The notes under the pieces are model-generated. The model ran no database searches. It worked only from the letters and a program-made list of their open reading frames with translations, and was not told where the DNA came from. From the NCBI GenBank assembly GCA_903938815.1, contig CAJAES010000021.1, forward strand, positions 1 through 40,298: a DNA stretch of 40,298 nt, read 5' to 3'. This document shows positions 24,101-30,739 of this stretch, in pieces. Source of the stretch: an uncultured beta proteobacterium (GTDB taxonomy: Bacteria; Pseudomonadota; Gammaproteobacteria; Burkholderiales; Burkholderiaceae_C). The position numbers and the translations under genes were made by a program. Position 1 is the stretch's first letter. Every line of letters starts with the position of its first letter.

Positions 24101-24673
24101 GCGGCCTTCATCGAGCGGGTGCGCGCCGCCGAGGCGGGCCTGGGGGGAACGAAGCTCAGCGAAGCCGTGGCCCGCTACCTCTTCAAGCTGATGGCCTACA
24201 AGGACGAGTACGAGGTGGCCCGCCTGCACACCGACCCGGCCTTCACGGCCCGGATCGCCGACATGTTCGAGGGCGACTACAAGCTGGTGCACCACCTGGC
24301 GCCGCCGCTGACGGCGAAAAAGAACCATCGGGGCGAGATGCTCAAGCAGCCCTACGGCCCCTGGATGCGCAGCGCCTTCGGCGTGCTGGCGCGGCTCAAG
24401 GGCCTGCGCGGCGGCGCGCTGGATGTCTTCGGCCGCACCGAGGAGCGCCGCACGGAGCGCGCGCTGATCGTCGAGTACCGGGCCTGCATCGAGGAGCTCC
24501 TGAAGGACCTGAGCGCCGAGCGCCTGGCCCTGGCGGTCGAGATCGCGCGCATTCCGGAGGACATCCGCGGCTACGGCCACGTGAAGCTGCGCCACATGGC
24601 TGCGGCACGCCCGAAGTGGGACGCCCTGATGGCACGCTGGCGCAGCGGCGAGACCGCGCGGCAGGCAGCCTGA
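21113..24673 (+). CDS. Indolepyruvate:ferredoxin oxidoreductase, fused alpha-gamma form
   Basis: This 1186-residue enzyme oxidatively decarboxylates aryl-pyruvates (indolepyruvate, phenylpyruvate) to aryl-acetyl-CoA, passing electrons to ferredoxin, with thiamine diphosphate and iron-sulfur clusters. The order is pyrimidine-binding region (SGYRGSPLGGYD near 60), CSGCPHN at 463-469, the thiamine diphosphate motif GDGTYFHSG at 527-535, and a cysteine cluster CEGCGDCSVQSNC at 667-679 with further cysteines in SCVKGFC. The IorB-like gamma domain starts at GVGGTGVITIGQ near 757. It is one chain instead of separate IorA and IorB, as usual in beta-proteobacteria. The ATG at 21113 has GGAG about 10 nt upstream. 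A divergent Lrp gene and a Nudix gene flank it. Confidence 0.95.
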   Translation: MNAPLPDAIRKALESVTLEDKYTLAEGRAFMSGVQALVRLPMLQRQRDMLSGLNTAGFISGYRGSPLGGYDQALWSARKHLAEQHIVFQPGVNEELGATAVWGTQQLDLYPKEKKYDGVFGIWYGKGPGVDRCSDVFKHANMAGTSRHGGVIAIAGDDHVAKSSTAPHQSDHIFKACGLPVFFPSSVQDILDMGLHAFAMSRFSGVWSGMKTIQEVVESASSVIVDPGRVKIVLPEDFLMPPGGLHIRWPDAPLEQEARLMDYKWYAALAYVRANRLNHNVVETAHDRFGLIASGKAYNDMRQALSDLGLDDATCRSLGIRVHKVNVVWPLEATITREFAQGLQEILVVEEKRQVIEYQVKEELYNWRTDVRPNVLGKFDEPDGDSTGGEWSMANPSENWLLRAKADLTPAIIAKAIAKRLKKLGVPEDVAARMDQRLAVIAARERELIELRTDTGERTPWFCSGCPHNTSTRVPEGSRAVAGIGCHYMSVWMDRSTSTFTQMGGEGVPWVGQSPFTKEKHIFANLGDGTYFHSGILAVRQSIASGVNITYKVLYNDAVAMTGGQQVGERPEGHSTLQIMKSLVSEGVAKLTIVTDQPEKYQGVALEPGVVVQHRDELDRIQREFRELQGTTVILYDQTCATEKRRRRKRGKLATPDKRVVINELVCEGCGDCSVQSNCLSVEPVETEFGRKRRINQNSCNLDYSCVKGFCPSFVTVEGGTLKKPKKEQRGDLSALPALPEPALPVAETAWGIVVAGVGGTGVITIGQLLGMAAHLEGKGVVTQDSAGLAQKGGATWSHIQIANRPDAIFTTKVDTAKADLVIGCDAIVGASKYTLAVMQQGRTYVALNTHGTPTAGFVKNTEWQFPGGNCEAAVKGSVGEAMLGAFDAEQVSVQMLGDSIYTNPLLLGYAWQRGRIPLTHAALMRAIELNGVQIDNNKAAFEWGRRCAHDLAAVQALFKAQAVIQFVKRRSLADMVKTRTEFLTGYQDAAYAAGYAAFIERVRAAEAGLGGTKLSEAVARYLFKLMAYKDEYEVARLHTDPAFTARIADMFEGDYKLVHHLAPPLTAKKNHRGEMLKQPYGPWMRSAFGVLARLKGLRGGALDVFGRTEERRTERALIVEYRACIEELLKDLSAERLALAVEIARIPEDIRGYGHVKLRHMAAARPKWDALMARWRSGETARQAA

Positions 24674-24687
24674 AGCGGGCGGACTGC

Positions 24688-25554
24688 GTGAGCGGCACCC
24701 GCTGGCCCGCGATCGCGGCCGCGCGGCAGGGCGACCGGGCCGCCCGCGTGCCCTTCGCCGTCGGTGACGACACGGTCGGCTCGGTGGCGCGCTCCCACCT
24801 GCCGGCCTTGCGCGAACTGACGGGGCCACAGTGGTCGGTCAGCGATGCTGGCGTCCGCCTGCGGGCCAGCGACGTGGATGCCGCCTTCGCGCAGGTCAAT
24901 GCGCTGCTTCGCGAGCAGGGCCTCATCGTGGCTTGGCGCGACGAGCCCTACCCTGTCTTCGCCGGCGACACCGCACGTGAACTGGGGCGCATCGAGCGCG
25001 CCAGCTCACGCTTCTGGGGCACGCTGACGCTGGGTGCGCATGCCAACGGCTGGGTGGCCGGGCCCGATGGCCGCCCGGCCGCGCTGTGGATCGCCCAGCG
25101 CGCGTTCACCAAGGCCACCGACCCCGGGCTGCACGACAACCTGATCGGCGGCGGCGTGCCGGCAGGCCAGAGCCCCTGGGAGACGCTGCAGCGCGAAGGC
25201 TTCGAGGAAGCAGGGCTCGGCGAAGCGCTTCTGCGCACGGCGCAGCCGGGGCGCGTCCTGCGCCTGGAGCGCGACATCCCCGAAGGCTGGCAGCTCGAGT
25301 GGCTGCATGTCTTCGATCTCCAGTTGCCCGAGGGCCTGGTGCCGATGAACCAGGACGGCGAGGTCGAGCGCTTCGACCTGCTGCCGGTGGCGCAGGCCGT
25401 CGCGCTGGCGCGCGGCGCGAGCATGACCGTGGACGCCTCGCTGGCGACGCTGGACTTCGCACTGCGCCACGGCCTGCTCGGCGCCGAGGCCGAGGCGCTC
25501 GCCGCCGAAGCCGCCCTGCTGTGGCGCGCCGCGAGCCCCGTTCAGCCAGGCTGA
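24688..25554 (+). CDS. DUF4743/Nudix hydrolase, Tnr3-like (probable thiamine diphosphate damage clearance)
   Basis: A protein of about 288 residues with an N-terminal DUF4743-like domain and a C-terminal Nudix domain whose box is GGGVPAGQSPWETLQREGFEEAGLG. The REGFEEAG core is intact, while the first conserved Glu of the Nudix signature is Gln. The segment TDPGLHDNLIGGGVPAG closely resembles the Tnr3 group. Plant and yeast members of that group hydrolyse oxo- and oxy-thiamine diphosphate, toxic damaged forms of the cofactor. The start is uncertain: I use the GTG at 24688, 14 bp after the oxidoreductase stop; no ATG lies nearby. Its position directly behind a thiamine-diphosphate enzyme fits a repair role (inference). 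Confidence 0.8.
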   Translation: MSGTRWPAIAAARQGDRAARVPFAVGDDTVGSVARSHLPALRELTGPQWSVSDAGVRLRASDVDAAFAQVNALLREQGLIVAWRDEPYPVFAGDTARELGRIERASSRFWGTLTLGAHANGWVAGPDGRPAALWIAQRAFTKATDPGLHDNLIGGGVPAGQSPWETLQREGFEEAGLGEALLRTAQPGRVLRLERDIPEGWQLEWLHVFDLQLPEGLVPMNQDGEVERFDLLPVAQAVALARGASMTVDASLATLDFALRHGLLGAEAEALAAEAALLWRAASPVQPG

Positions 25555-25664
25555 AGGATGGCGACCAGGTCACTGAGGTGCAAGGGGAGCTGACGATGGG
25601 CGTGGCAGACGCCACCAAGCCGGTCGTCCAGGTCGAGGCCATCAGGCAACAAGGCACTCGCGGC

Positions 25665-25670
25665 TATACT
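25665..25670 (+). promoter_or_regulatory. Probable -10 element of the cytochrome gene
   Basis: TATACT (five of six matches) lies 37 nt before the cytochrome ATG, leaving a short leader that contains AAGG 7 nt before the start. No good -35 hexamer is visible at the expected distance. Confidence 0.4.
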
Positions 25671-25707
25671 TCGGCGGTTTTTGTCCCAGAGACTTTCGAA
25701 GGTTCCC

Positions 25708-26229
25708 ATGAGTGAACAAGACAGCCACACCGGCCCGATCAAGACCCCGAAACAGCTGATCTGGACGGTCGTTGCATCGTTCATCATCCCGATCATCACG
25801 ATCATCCTGCTGGTGAACTACGTCGCCTTCGGCGACAAGCCCGCGGCGGGTAGTGACGGCATGACAGAGCAGGCCATCGCCAAGCGCATCCAGCCCCTGG
25901 GCATGGTCGAGATCCGCGATGCCTCCGACGTGGCTTCGCTGAAGACCGGGGTCCAGGTCTACGAAGCCGTCTGCGGCGCCTGCCACACCAGCGGCGCTGC
26001 CGGCGCTCCGAAGCTCGGCGACGCCGCGGCCTGGGGCCCGCGCGTGGCCACCGGCTACGAAGCCCTGCTGACTTCGGCGCTCAAGGGCAAGGGCGCCATG
26101 GGCGCCCAGGGCGGCGGCGACTACTCCGACTACGAGATCGCGCGGGCCGTGGTGCACATGGCCAACCAGGGCGGCGGCAAGTTCGCCGAGCCCAAGCCGC
26201 CGGCTCCCGCCGCCAGCGCAGCGAACTGA
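25708..26229 (+). CDS. Membrane-anchored cytochrome c5-like protein
   Basis: A 173-residue monohaem c-type cytochrome. A short cytoplasmic N-terminus is followed by one membrane anchor (about 17-39, LIWTVVASFIIPIITIILLV). A periplasmic domain then carries the haem-binding CGACH motif (VCGACHTSGAAGAPKLGD) and a likely axial methionine in GKGAMGAQGGGDYSDYE. The pattern fits the class I c5 group that carries electrons to terminal oxidases or reductases. The C-terminus is a Pro/Ala-rich tail. The start is supported by AAGG 7 nt upstream, and a strong terminator follows. The electron partner is not evident from neighbours. Confidence 0.93.
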   Translation: MSEQDSHTGPIKTPKQLIWTVVASFIIPIITIILLVNYVAFGDKPAAGSDGMTEQAIAKRIQPLGMVEIRDASDVASLKTGVQVYEAVCGACHTSGAAGAPKLGDAAAWGPRVATGYEALLTSALKGKGAMGAQGGGDYSDYEIARAVVHMANQGGGKFAEPKPPAPAASAAN

Positions 26230-26249
26230 GACGTTCTTCACGTCGGCCA

Positions 26250-26271
26250 GGCCGCCTGCGGGCGGCCTTTT
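26250..26271 (+). terminator. Rho-independent terminator after the cytochrome gene
   Basis: GGCCGCC (26250-26256) pairs perfectly with GGCGGCC (26261-26267) around a TGCG loop and is followed by TTTT. It starts 21 bp after the cytochrome stop codon. Confidence 0.9.
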
Positions 26272-26334
26272 CATTGGCGGGTGCATCCGGGAACGCCTTG
26301 GCGGCGTATCAGCAGGCATGGAACCGCCCCAGCG

Positions 26335-26356
26335 CCCCCGCCCCCGCCCCCGCCCC
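26335..26356 (-). repeat. Short C-tract repeat, strong G-quadruplex motif on the minus strand
   Basis: Four C-runs of 5, 5, 5 and 4 bases are separated by single G bases. On the minus strand this reads as four G-runs with one-base loops, the pattern of very stable parallel quadruplexes. It lies 28 nt beyond the stop codon of the minus-strand gene ending at 26384, so the structure could form in that transcript's 3' end. Confidence 0.75.
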
Positions 26357-26383
26357 TCCAGCGCCCACCCCTGCTTCCGGCAA

Positions 26384-26920
26384 TCAGGCAGGTTGCGCAG
26401 GTTGCGGCCGCCGCCAGTAGCCGAAACGCTGAGGCATCTCGGCAGCATCCAGTTCAGCGGGCGACCACTCGCCCCGGGTCACGGCATCGGCGGCCGGGTC
26501 CATGTCGAGCGTGTGCACGAGGCCGAAGCCGAGATCGCACGCCAGGTAGAGGCGGCCCTGATGATCGAGCCAGGCACCCTGCACCTGGGCGGGCAGGCCG
26601 GTGTGGGTGTGCACGGTGGCCCGCCCGGCCACCGTCTGAACGCGCCACACCCAGGGTGCGGACTCGAGTTCGACATACACGCGCTGCGGGCCGTTCTGGA
26701 AGAACCAGCAGCCGCGCTCGTCGGCCGCATAGTTGCGCCCGATGAAGGCCTGCAGCTTGTCGTGCACGATGCGGCTGCCCTTGACCTGCGGGAAGGGTCC
26801 GGCCGCGCGCACGCGGTCATCGCGCATGTACCAGTCGCCGCGGGCGTCCAGCGCGAGCCAGCCGTAGCAATGCGGCACGTTGGGCCACTTCCTGAGGGCT
26901 GCCTCGACGATCGGATCCAT
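26384..26920 (-). CDS. Conserved protein of unknown function (DUF2946/DUF2944-type, uncertain)
   Basis: A 178-residue soluble protein without signal peptide or membrane segment. It is rich in Trp and Tyr and opens MDPIVEAALRKWPNVPHCYG, followed by GWLALDARGDWYMRDD, FQNGPQRVYVELE and GRLYLACDLGFG. I recall this pattern from a beta-proteobacterial family of unknown function but cannot place the family number with certainty. The start ATG has no clear Shine-Dalgarno sequence. It begins 9 bp after the stop of the YheT-like hydrolase, as the last gene of the purU cluster. No function is proposed. Confidence 0.75.
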   Translation of the reverse strand: MDPIVEAALRKWPNVPHCYGWLALDARGDWYMRDDRVRAAGPFPQVKGSRIVHDKLQAFIGRNYAADERGCWFFQNGPQRVYVELESAPWVWRVQTVAGRATVHTHTGLPAQVQGAWLDHQGRLYLACDLGFGLVHTLDMDPAADAVTRGEWSPAELDAAEMPQRFGYWRRPQPAQPA

Positions 26921-26929
26921 GCGGGGAGC

Positions 26930-27904
26930 TTACGCGTGGCGGGCCAGCCAGCCGCACACGGCAGCCGGCAGCCCCTGCACGCCACCGGGGAACCGCCCCT
27001 GCGGGAAGCCGACATGGCCACCGTGCGCAGGCTGCCAGAGCGTGACGCTCGCGGAGACCTCGGCCGCGCCCGGCAGCGAGGCCGCTGGCACGAAGGGGTC
27101 GTTGCGCGCGTTCAGCGCCAGCGCCGGGATGCCGATGCGCGCCAGATGCGGCTGGGCGGATGCGCGCTTCCAGTAGTCCTGCGTGCCGGTGAAGCCGTGC
27201 AGCGGCGCCGTGAAGACATCGTCGAACTCGTACAACGTGCGGGCGGCGGCCAGGCGGCTGCGGTCGAACAGTCCGGGGTGCTGCCGCCACTTGGCCAGCG
27301 CCTTGGGCTTCATGGTCGCGAGGAACATGCGCGTGTAGACATGCCGGTTGAAGCCGCGGCCCATGGCCTGCCCGCTGGCCGTCAGGTCGAGCGGCGAGCA
27401 GACCGAGGCAACGGCTCGCGCGCTGGCGGCGGCGCTGGCGCCGGCCTCGCCGGCCCAGCGCATCAGCGCATTGCCGCCGAGCGAAACACCCGCGGCCAGC
27501 ACCGGCGCGCCGTGCCGGGCCGCCAGGCGCCCGAGGAACCAGCCGATCTCCTCGAAGTCACCGGAATGGTAGGCGCGCGGCGCAAGGTTCAGCTCTCCCG
27601 AGCAGCCCCTGAAATGCGGCATCACGAAGCCCCATCCGCGCGAGCGGGCCTCGAGCGCGAAGGACAGGGCGTAATGGCTCCGGGTGGAACCTTCCAGGCC
27701 GTGGAAGAGCACCAGCAGCGGCGCGGCGGGCCGGCCCGCCGGCCCGAAGTCGAGGTCGACGAAATCACCGTCGGGGGTGTCCCAGCGCTCACGCGTGAAT
27801 GGCACGCTGCCGGCCAGGGCGCGGCGTGACAGCAGTGCGGGCCAGATGGTCTGCGCATGCCCGCCTGGCAGCCAGGGCGGCGCGTCGAAGGCCGGCGGTT
27901 TCAA
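26930..27904 (-). CDS. Alpha/beta hydrolase, YheT-like
   Basis: A 324-residue hydrolase of the YheT/Embryogenesis-associated group. It has the nucleophile elbow GVSLGG (Ser141), the oxyanion-side HGLEGSTRSHYA, acid Asp269 in NARNDPFVP and His297 in HGGHVGF, a complete catalytic triad. The early WLPGGHAQTIWP motif is typical of this group. The substrate is unknown; esterase or carboxylester activity is the usual assumption. The frame has no ATG before the conserved region; a TTG at 27904 overlapping the preceding gene's stop (TTGA) gives the expected N-terminus, so I take it as the start. It is translationally coupled to the SnoaL-like gene. Confidence 0.88.
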   Translation of the reverse strand: MKPPAFDAPPWLPGGHAQTIWPALLSRRALAGSVPFTRERWDTPDGDFVDLDFGPAGRPAAPLLVLFHGLEGSTRSHYALSFALEARSRGWGFVMPHFRGCSGELNLAPRAYHSGDFEEIGWFLGRLAARHGAPVLAAGVSLGGNALMRWAGEAGASAAASARAVASVCSPLDLTASGQAMGRGFNRHVYTRMFLATMKPKALAKWRQHPGLFDRSRLAAARTLYEFDDVFTAPLHGFTGTQDYWKRASAQPHLARIGIPALALNARNDPFVPAASLPGAAEVSASVTLWQPAHGGHVGFPQGRFPGGVQGLPAAVCGWLARHA

Positions 27905-28350
27905 TGCAGCGTCGCGGCGCCGGAATCGTCTTCCGGCGCCTGCAGGCTGCCGGGGCTGGCGTGGTGCGCCACCAGGCGCCAGCCCGAGGCGGTCTGGAGG
28001 TAGACGTTGGTCGCGAGCACCCAGGCGATGCGCGGGCCTTCGTCGGTGGGCACCTCGATGCTCTCGAGCAGGTGGTGCACGGCGCCCGAGAGCGCGTCGA
28101 GACGGTGTACCTGCTCCGGCTTCACGGGAATCGGCCCGTTGGCGAAGATGGCCTCGAAGCTCGCCCGGATGGCCGCCGCGCCCACCACGCGCGGGCCGCC
28201 CGGGTGCACGCAGACGATCTCGTCGTCGTCGGCCCAGACGCTCATCAGCGCCTCGATGTCGCCGCGTTGCAGCGCCTCGTAGAAGCGTGTCTCGAGTTCG
28301 TCGGGGTTGGCGCCGAGCGCGCTGGCCGGAGGGGTCTTGCGGCGGGCCAT
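27901..28350 (-). CDS. SnoaL-like / NTF2-fold protein
   Basis: A 149-residue protein with the NTF2-like fold pattern: LETRFYEALQRGDIEALMSVWADDDEIVCVHPGG at about 19-52 (helix pair then strand with conserved Trp-Asp), VVGAAAIRASFEAIF, and a C-terminal strand GWRLVAHHASPG. Such proteins range from ketosteroid-isomerase-like enzymes to binding proteins, and the active residues here do not settle which. It starts 3 bp after the purU stop and its own stop overlaps the hydrolase start, so it is in the purU operon. The function is not predictable. Confidence 0.85.
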   Translation of the reverse strand: MARRKTPPASALGANPDELETRFYEALQRGDIEALMSVWADDDEIVCVHPGGPRVVGAAAIRASFEAIFANGPIPVKPEQVHRLDALSGAVHHLLESIEVPTDEGPRIAWVLATNVYLQTASGWRLVAHHASPGSLQAPEDDSGAATLH

Positions 28351-28353
28351 GGC

Positions 28354-29229
28354 CTAGCGGAACACGACGGTCTTGTGGCCGTTCAGCAGCACGCGATGCT
28401 CCACGTGCCAGCGCACGGCGCGCGCGAGCACGACGCACTCGATGTCGCGCCCTACAGCGGTGAAGTCCTCGGCCGAGAGCGTGTGGTCCACGCGCTCGAC
28501 ATCCTGCTCGAGGATGGGGCCCTCGTCGAGATCGGCGGTCACGTAGTGCGCCGTGGCGCCGATCAGCTTCACACCGCGCGCATGGGCCTGGTAGTAGGGC
28601 TTGGCGCCCTTGAAGCTGGGCAGGAAGCTGTGGTGGATGTTGATGGCGCGGCCGCGCCAGGCCTCGCACAGTGCCGGGCTCAGGATCTGCATGTAGCGCG
28701 CCAGCACCACGAGGTCGATGCGCTCGGCCTCGGCGATCGCGAGCACCCGGCGCTCCTGCGCCTGCTTGGCCTCGGCGCTGCTGCCGGGCGGCAGCGGCAG
28801 GTGATGGAACGGGATGCCGTAGCCCTCGACCAGGTCACGGTAGGTCTCGTGGTTGGACACGATGGCCGGGATATCGACCGGCAGCTGGCCGCTCTTCCAG
28901 CGGTACAGCAGGTCGTTCAGGCAGTGGCCGTGCTGGCTGACCATCAGCATCAGCCGCGCGCGCGCGGCCTGGGCGTGGAAGTGCAGCGCCATGCCGAACT
29001 GCTGGCGGGCGTGCTCGAACAGCGTCTCCAGCTGGCCCGGCCCGGCCAGGTGGTCGGGCGCCTCGAAGTGAACGCGCATGAAGAAGTAGCCCGTGGCGTC
29101 GGCGCCCGCCAGGTCGCCGAACTGCTGCGAGTCGATGATGTTGCATCCGGCCTGGTACAGAAGGCCGGACACCGCGTAGACAATGCCCTTGGTGTCGCGC
29201 GCAGCCAGGGTCAGGACGAACTGATGCAT
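28354..29229 (-). CDS. purU: Formyltetrahydrofolate deformylase
   Basis: PurU hydrolyses 10-formyltetrahydrofolate to tetrahydrofolate and formate, balancing one-carbon pools. The 291-residue protein has an N-terminal ACT domain (about 3-85) and a C-terminal formyltransferase-type catalytic domain. The latter holds the triad residues Asn197 and His199 in NIHHSFLPSFKGA and Asp235 in TADLDEGPI. Length matches the family. The ATG at 29229 lacks a Shine-Dalgarno sequence but lies 7 nt downstream of TACAAT, so a leaderless transcript is likely. It is divergent from the ECF sigma gene across 23 bp and heads a four-gene cluster. Confidence 0.97.
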   Translation of the reverse strand: MHQFVLTLAARDTKGIVYAVSGLLYQAGCNIIDSQQFGDLAGADATGYFFMRVHFEAPDHLAGPGQLETLFEHARQQFGMALHFHAQAARARLMLMVSQHGHCLNDLLYRWKSGQLPVDIPAIVSNHETYRDLVEGYGIPFHHLPLPPGSSAEAKQAQERRVLAIAEAERIDLVVLARYMQILSPALCEAWRGRAINIHHSFLPSFKGAKPYYQAHARGVKLIGATAHYVTADLDEGPILEQDVERVDHTLSAEDFTAVGRDIECVVLARAVRWHVEHRVLLNGHKTVVFR

Positions 29230-29236
29230 CGCATGA

Positions 29237-29242
29237 ATTGTA
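29237..29242 (-). promoter_or_regulatory. -10-like TACAAT 7 nt before the purU ATG
   Basis: On the minus strand TACAAT (five of six matches) is separated from the purU ATG by exactly 7 nt, predicting a start at or next to the start codon. On the plus strand the same bases overlap AGGG (29242-29245), the ribosome binding site of the divergent sigma factor gene. Confidence 0.5.
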
Positions 29243-29252
29243 GGGATCCCGA

Positions 29253-29885
29253 ATGAAGACCGCCCTTGATGACTGGCCCGAGCGAAGCCGCGAGCTTTCT
29301 TCGCTGCTGGCACGCACCGGGCTCGGCGACCGCAAGGCATTCGCCACGCTGTACGAACGCACCAGCGCGCACCTGTTCGCCGTGATCCTGCGCATCCAGC
29401 ACGACCGCGCGCTGGCCGAGGACCTGCTCCAGGAAATCTTCGTCTCCGTCTGGAAGGCCGCAGCCGGTTTCGATGCCGCGCGCAGCCAGCCGCTGACCTG
29501 GCTCACCGGCATCGCGCGCAACCGTGCCATCGACAGCCTGCGGCGCGCGCAGGCGCAGCCGCGCACCGAGAGCATCACCGTGCACGACGACCAGGACGAC
29601 AGCCGCGACCGCCTGGAGCAGGTGGCAGACGCTGCCGACGGCCCGCTCGAACTGCTGGACCGCGCCAGCGATGCGCGCGCGCTCGGCGAGTGCCTGCAGC
29701 ATCTGAGCCCGCCGCAGCGCCAGAGCGTGGCACTCGCCTTCTTCGACGGCCTCACGCACGCCGAGGTGGCCGAGCGCCTGCGGGAACCACTGGGAACGGT
29801 GAAGAGTTGGGTGCGGCGCGCATTGACCACGCTGCGAGGCTGCCTGGAGCGCGGCGCCGCCCGTGACCAGGCCGGGAGCATCTGA
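29253..29885 (+). CDS. ECF-type RNA polymerase sigma factor
   Basis: A 210-residue sigma-70 family factor. Region 2 lies at about 34-100 (LFAVILRIQHDRALAEDLLQ, then EIFVSVWKAA and TWLTGIARNRAIDSLRRA, the -10 recognition part). An acidic linker rich in Asp covers about 110-130. Region 4 is at about 148-196 (LSPPQRQSVALAFFDGLTHA, GTVKSWVRRAL helix-turn-helix). The downstream RskA-like gene makes it a SigK/RskA-type pair, in which the sigma factor is held at the membrane until a signal triggers release. AGGG 7 nt before the ATG supports the start. The target regulon and signal are not visible here. Confidence 0.93.
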   Translation: MKTALDDWPERSRELSSLLARTGLGDRKAFATLYERTSAHLFAVILRIQHDRALAEDLLQEIFVSVWKAAAGFDAARSQPLTWLTGIARNRAIDSLRRAQAQPRTESITVHDDQDDSRDRLEQVADAADGPLELLDRASDARALGECLQHLSPPQRQSVALAFFDGLTHAEVAERLREPLGTVKSWVRRALTTLRGCLERGAARDQAGSI

Positions 29886-29892
29886 CATGAAA

Positions 29893-30041
29893 CCCCCAAG
29901 CTCACTCCGTTCGCTGCCCCCCAAGGGGGCGCTCAGTCCCTTCGGAACGGCCGGGCGGTACTGCATGACGCCCCCAAGCTCACTCCGTTCGCTGCCCCCC
30001 AAGGGGGCGCTCAGTCCCTTCGGAACGGCCGGGCGGTACTG
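29893..30041. repeat. Two identical tandem 71-bp repeats between sigma and anti-sigma genes
   Basis: Copies at 29893-29963 and 29971-30041 are identical over 71 bp with a 78-bp period; each is preceded by CATGA. Each contains the hairpin GCCCCC-CAA-GGGGGC enclosed by CCGTTC and GAACGG. This gives a folded element of the REP or small palindromic type. I recall similar CCCCCAAGCTC intergenic elements in Burkholderiales, unverified. The second copy ends 2 nt before the anti-sigma ATG, and the first begins 7 nt after the sigma stop. Confidence 0.9.
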
Positions 30042-30043
30042 AG

Positions 30044-30739
30044 ATGGACTATGGACGCCCCCGACTCGCCGATGCCCTCGCGGCCGGTTACGTGGCCGGC
30101 ACGCTGCGCGGCCCCGCGCGCCGGCGCTTCGAGGCCCTCTTGCCCAGCCACCCGGCGCTGCAGGCTGCGGTGCGGGCGTGGCAGGCGCGGCTGCTGCCGC
30201 TGACCCTGGCCGTGGCGCCGACGCCGCCGCCACCGCGTGTCTGGCAGGCCATCCAGCAGCAGCTGTGGCCTGCCGCGACACCCGAGCCCTGGTGGCGGCA
30301 GCTGCGCCTGTGGCGCGGCCTGTCCGGCGTGGCCGGCATGGCCGCGCTCGCGCTGGCGGTGGCCGTCGTGATGCCGTCGCCGCCGCAGGCGCCGGTGGTC
30401 ATCGTGCTGCAGAGCACGGGCGATGCCGCCACGCCGCCCGGCGGTTTCGTGGCCAGCGTCAGCGGCGACGGCCGTGCGCTCGTGACGCGCTCGCTGATGC
30501 CGGTGTCGCTGCAGGCGGACCGCGTGCTGGAACTGTGGTCGGTGCCGCCCGCCGGCAACCCGCGTTCGCTGGGTCTCATCGCCGCCGACGGCCTGACCGT
30601 GCTGCAGCCCGGCCGCCTGCCGCCGAGCCTGCTCAAGGGCGGCACTGCGGCGCTGGCGGTGAGCATCGAGCCGCCCGGCGGCTCGCCCACCGGCGTGCCC
30701 ACCGGGCCGGTGGTCTTCGCGGGGAAGCTGACGCTATGA
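30044..30739 (+). CDS. RskA-type anti-sigma factor
   Basis: A 231-residue single-pass membrane protein. The cytoplasmic N-terminal part (1-91; LADALAAGYVAGTLRGPARR) is the sigma-binding region of RskA-like proteins without a zinc motif. One membrane helix follows at about 92-110, then a periplasmic domain with the RskA pattern RVLELWSVPPAGNPRSLGLI and AVSIEPPGGSPTGVPTGPVVF. It should bind and hold the ECF sigma factor encoded upstream. The ATG follows the second 71-bp repeat directly and has no clear Shine-Dalgarno sequence; GGGCGG about 10 nt upstream is the closest. Its 3' end overlaps the histidine kinase gene on the other strand by 6 bp. Confidence 0.88.
   Translation: MDYGRPRLADALAAGYVAGTLRGPARRRFEALLPSHPALQAAVRAWQARLLPLTLAVAPTPPPPRVWQAIQQQLWPAATPEPWWRQLRLWRGLSGVAGMAALALAVAVVMPSPPQAPVVIVLQSTGDAATPPGGFVASVSGDGRALVTRSLMPVSLQADRVLELWSVPPAGNPRSLGLIAADGLTVLQPGRLPPSLLKGGTAALAVSIEPPGGSPTGVPTGPVVFAGKLTL

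Noticed and set aside
23309..24829. Minus-strand frame of 506 codons within the indolepyruvate oxidoreductase
   Set aside because: Antisense shadow of a well-supported 1186-residue enzyme; no motif of its own.
27799..29256. Plus-strand frame of 485 codons opposite purU and its neighbours
   Set aside because: It is a mirror of the purU, SnoaL-like and hydrolase genes, which have intact catalytic motifs on the minus strand.
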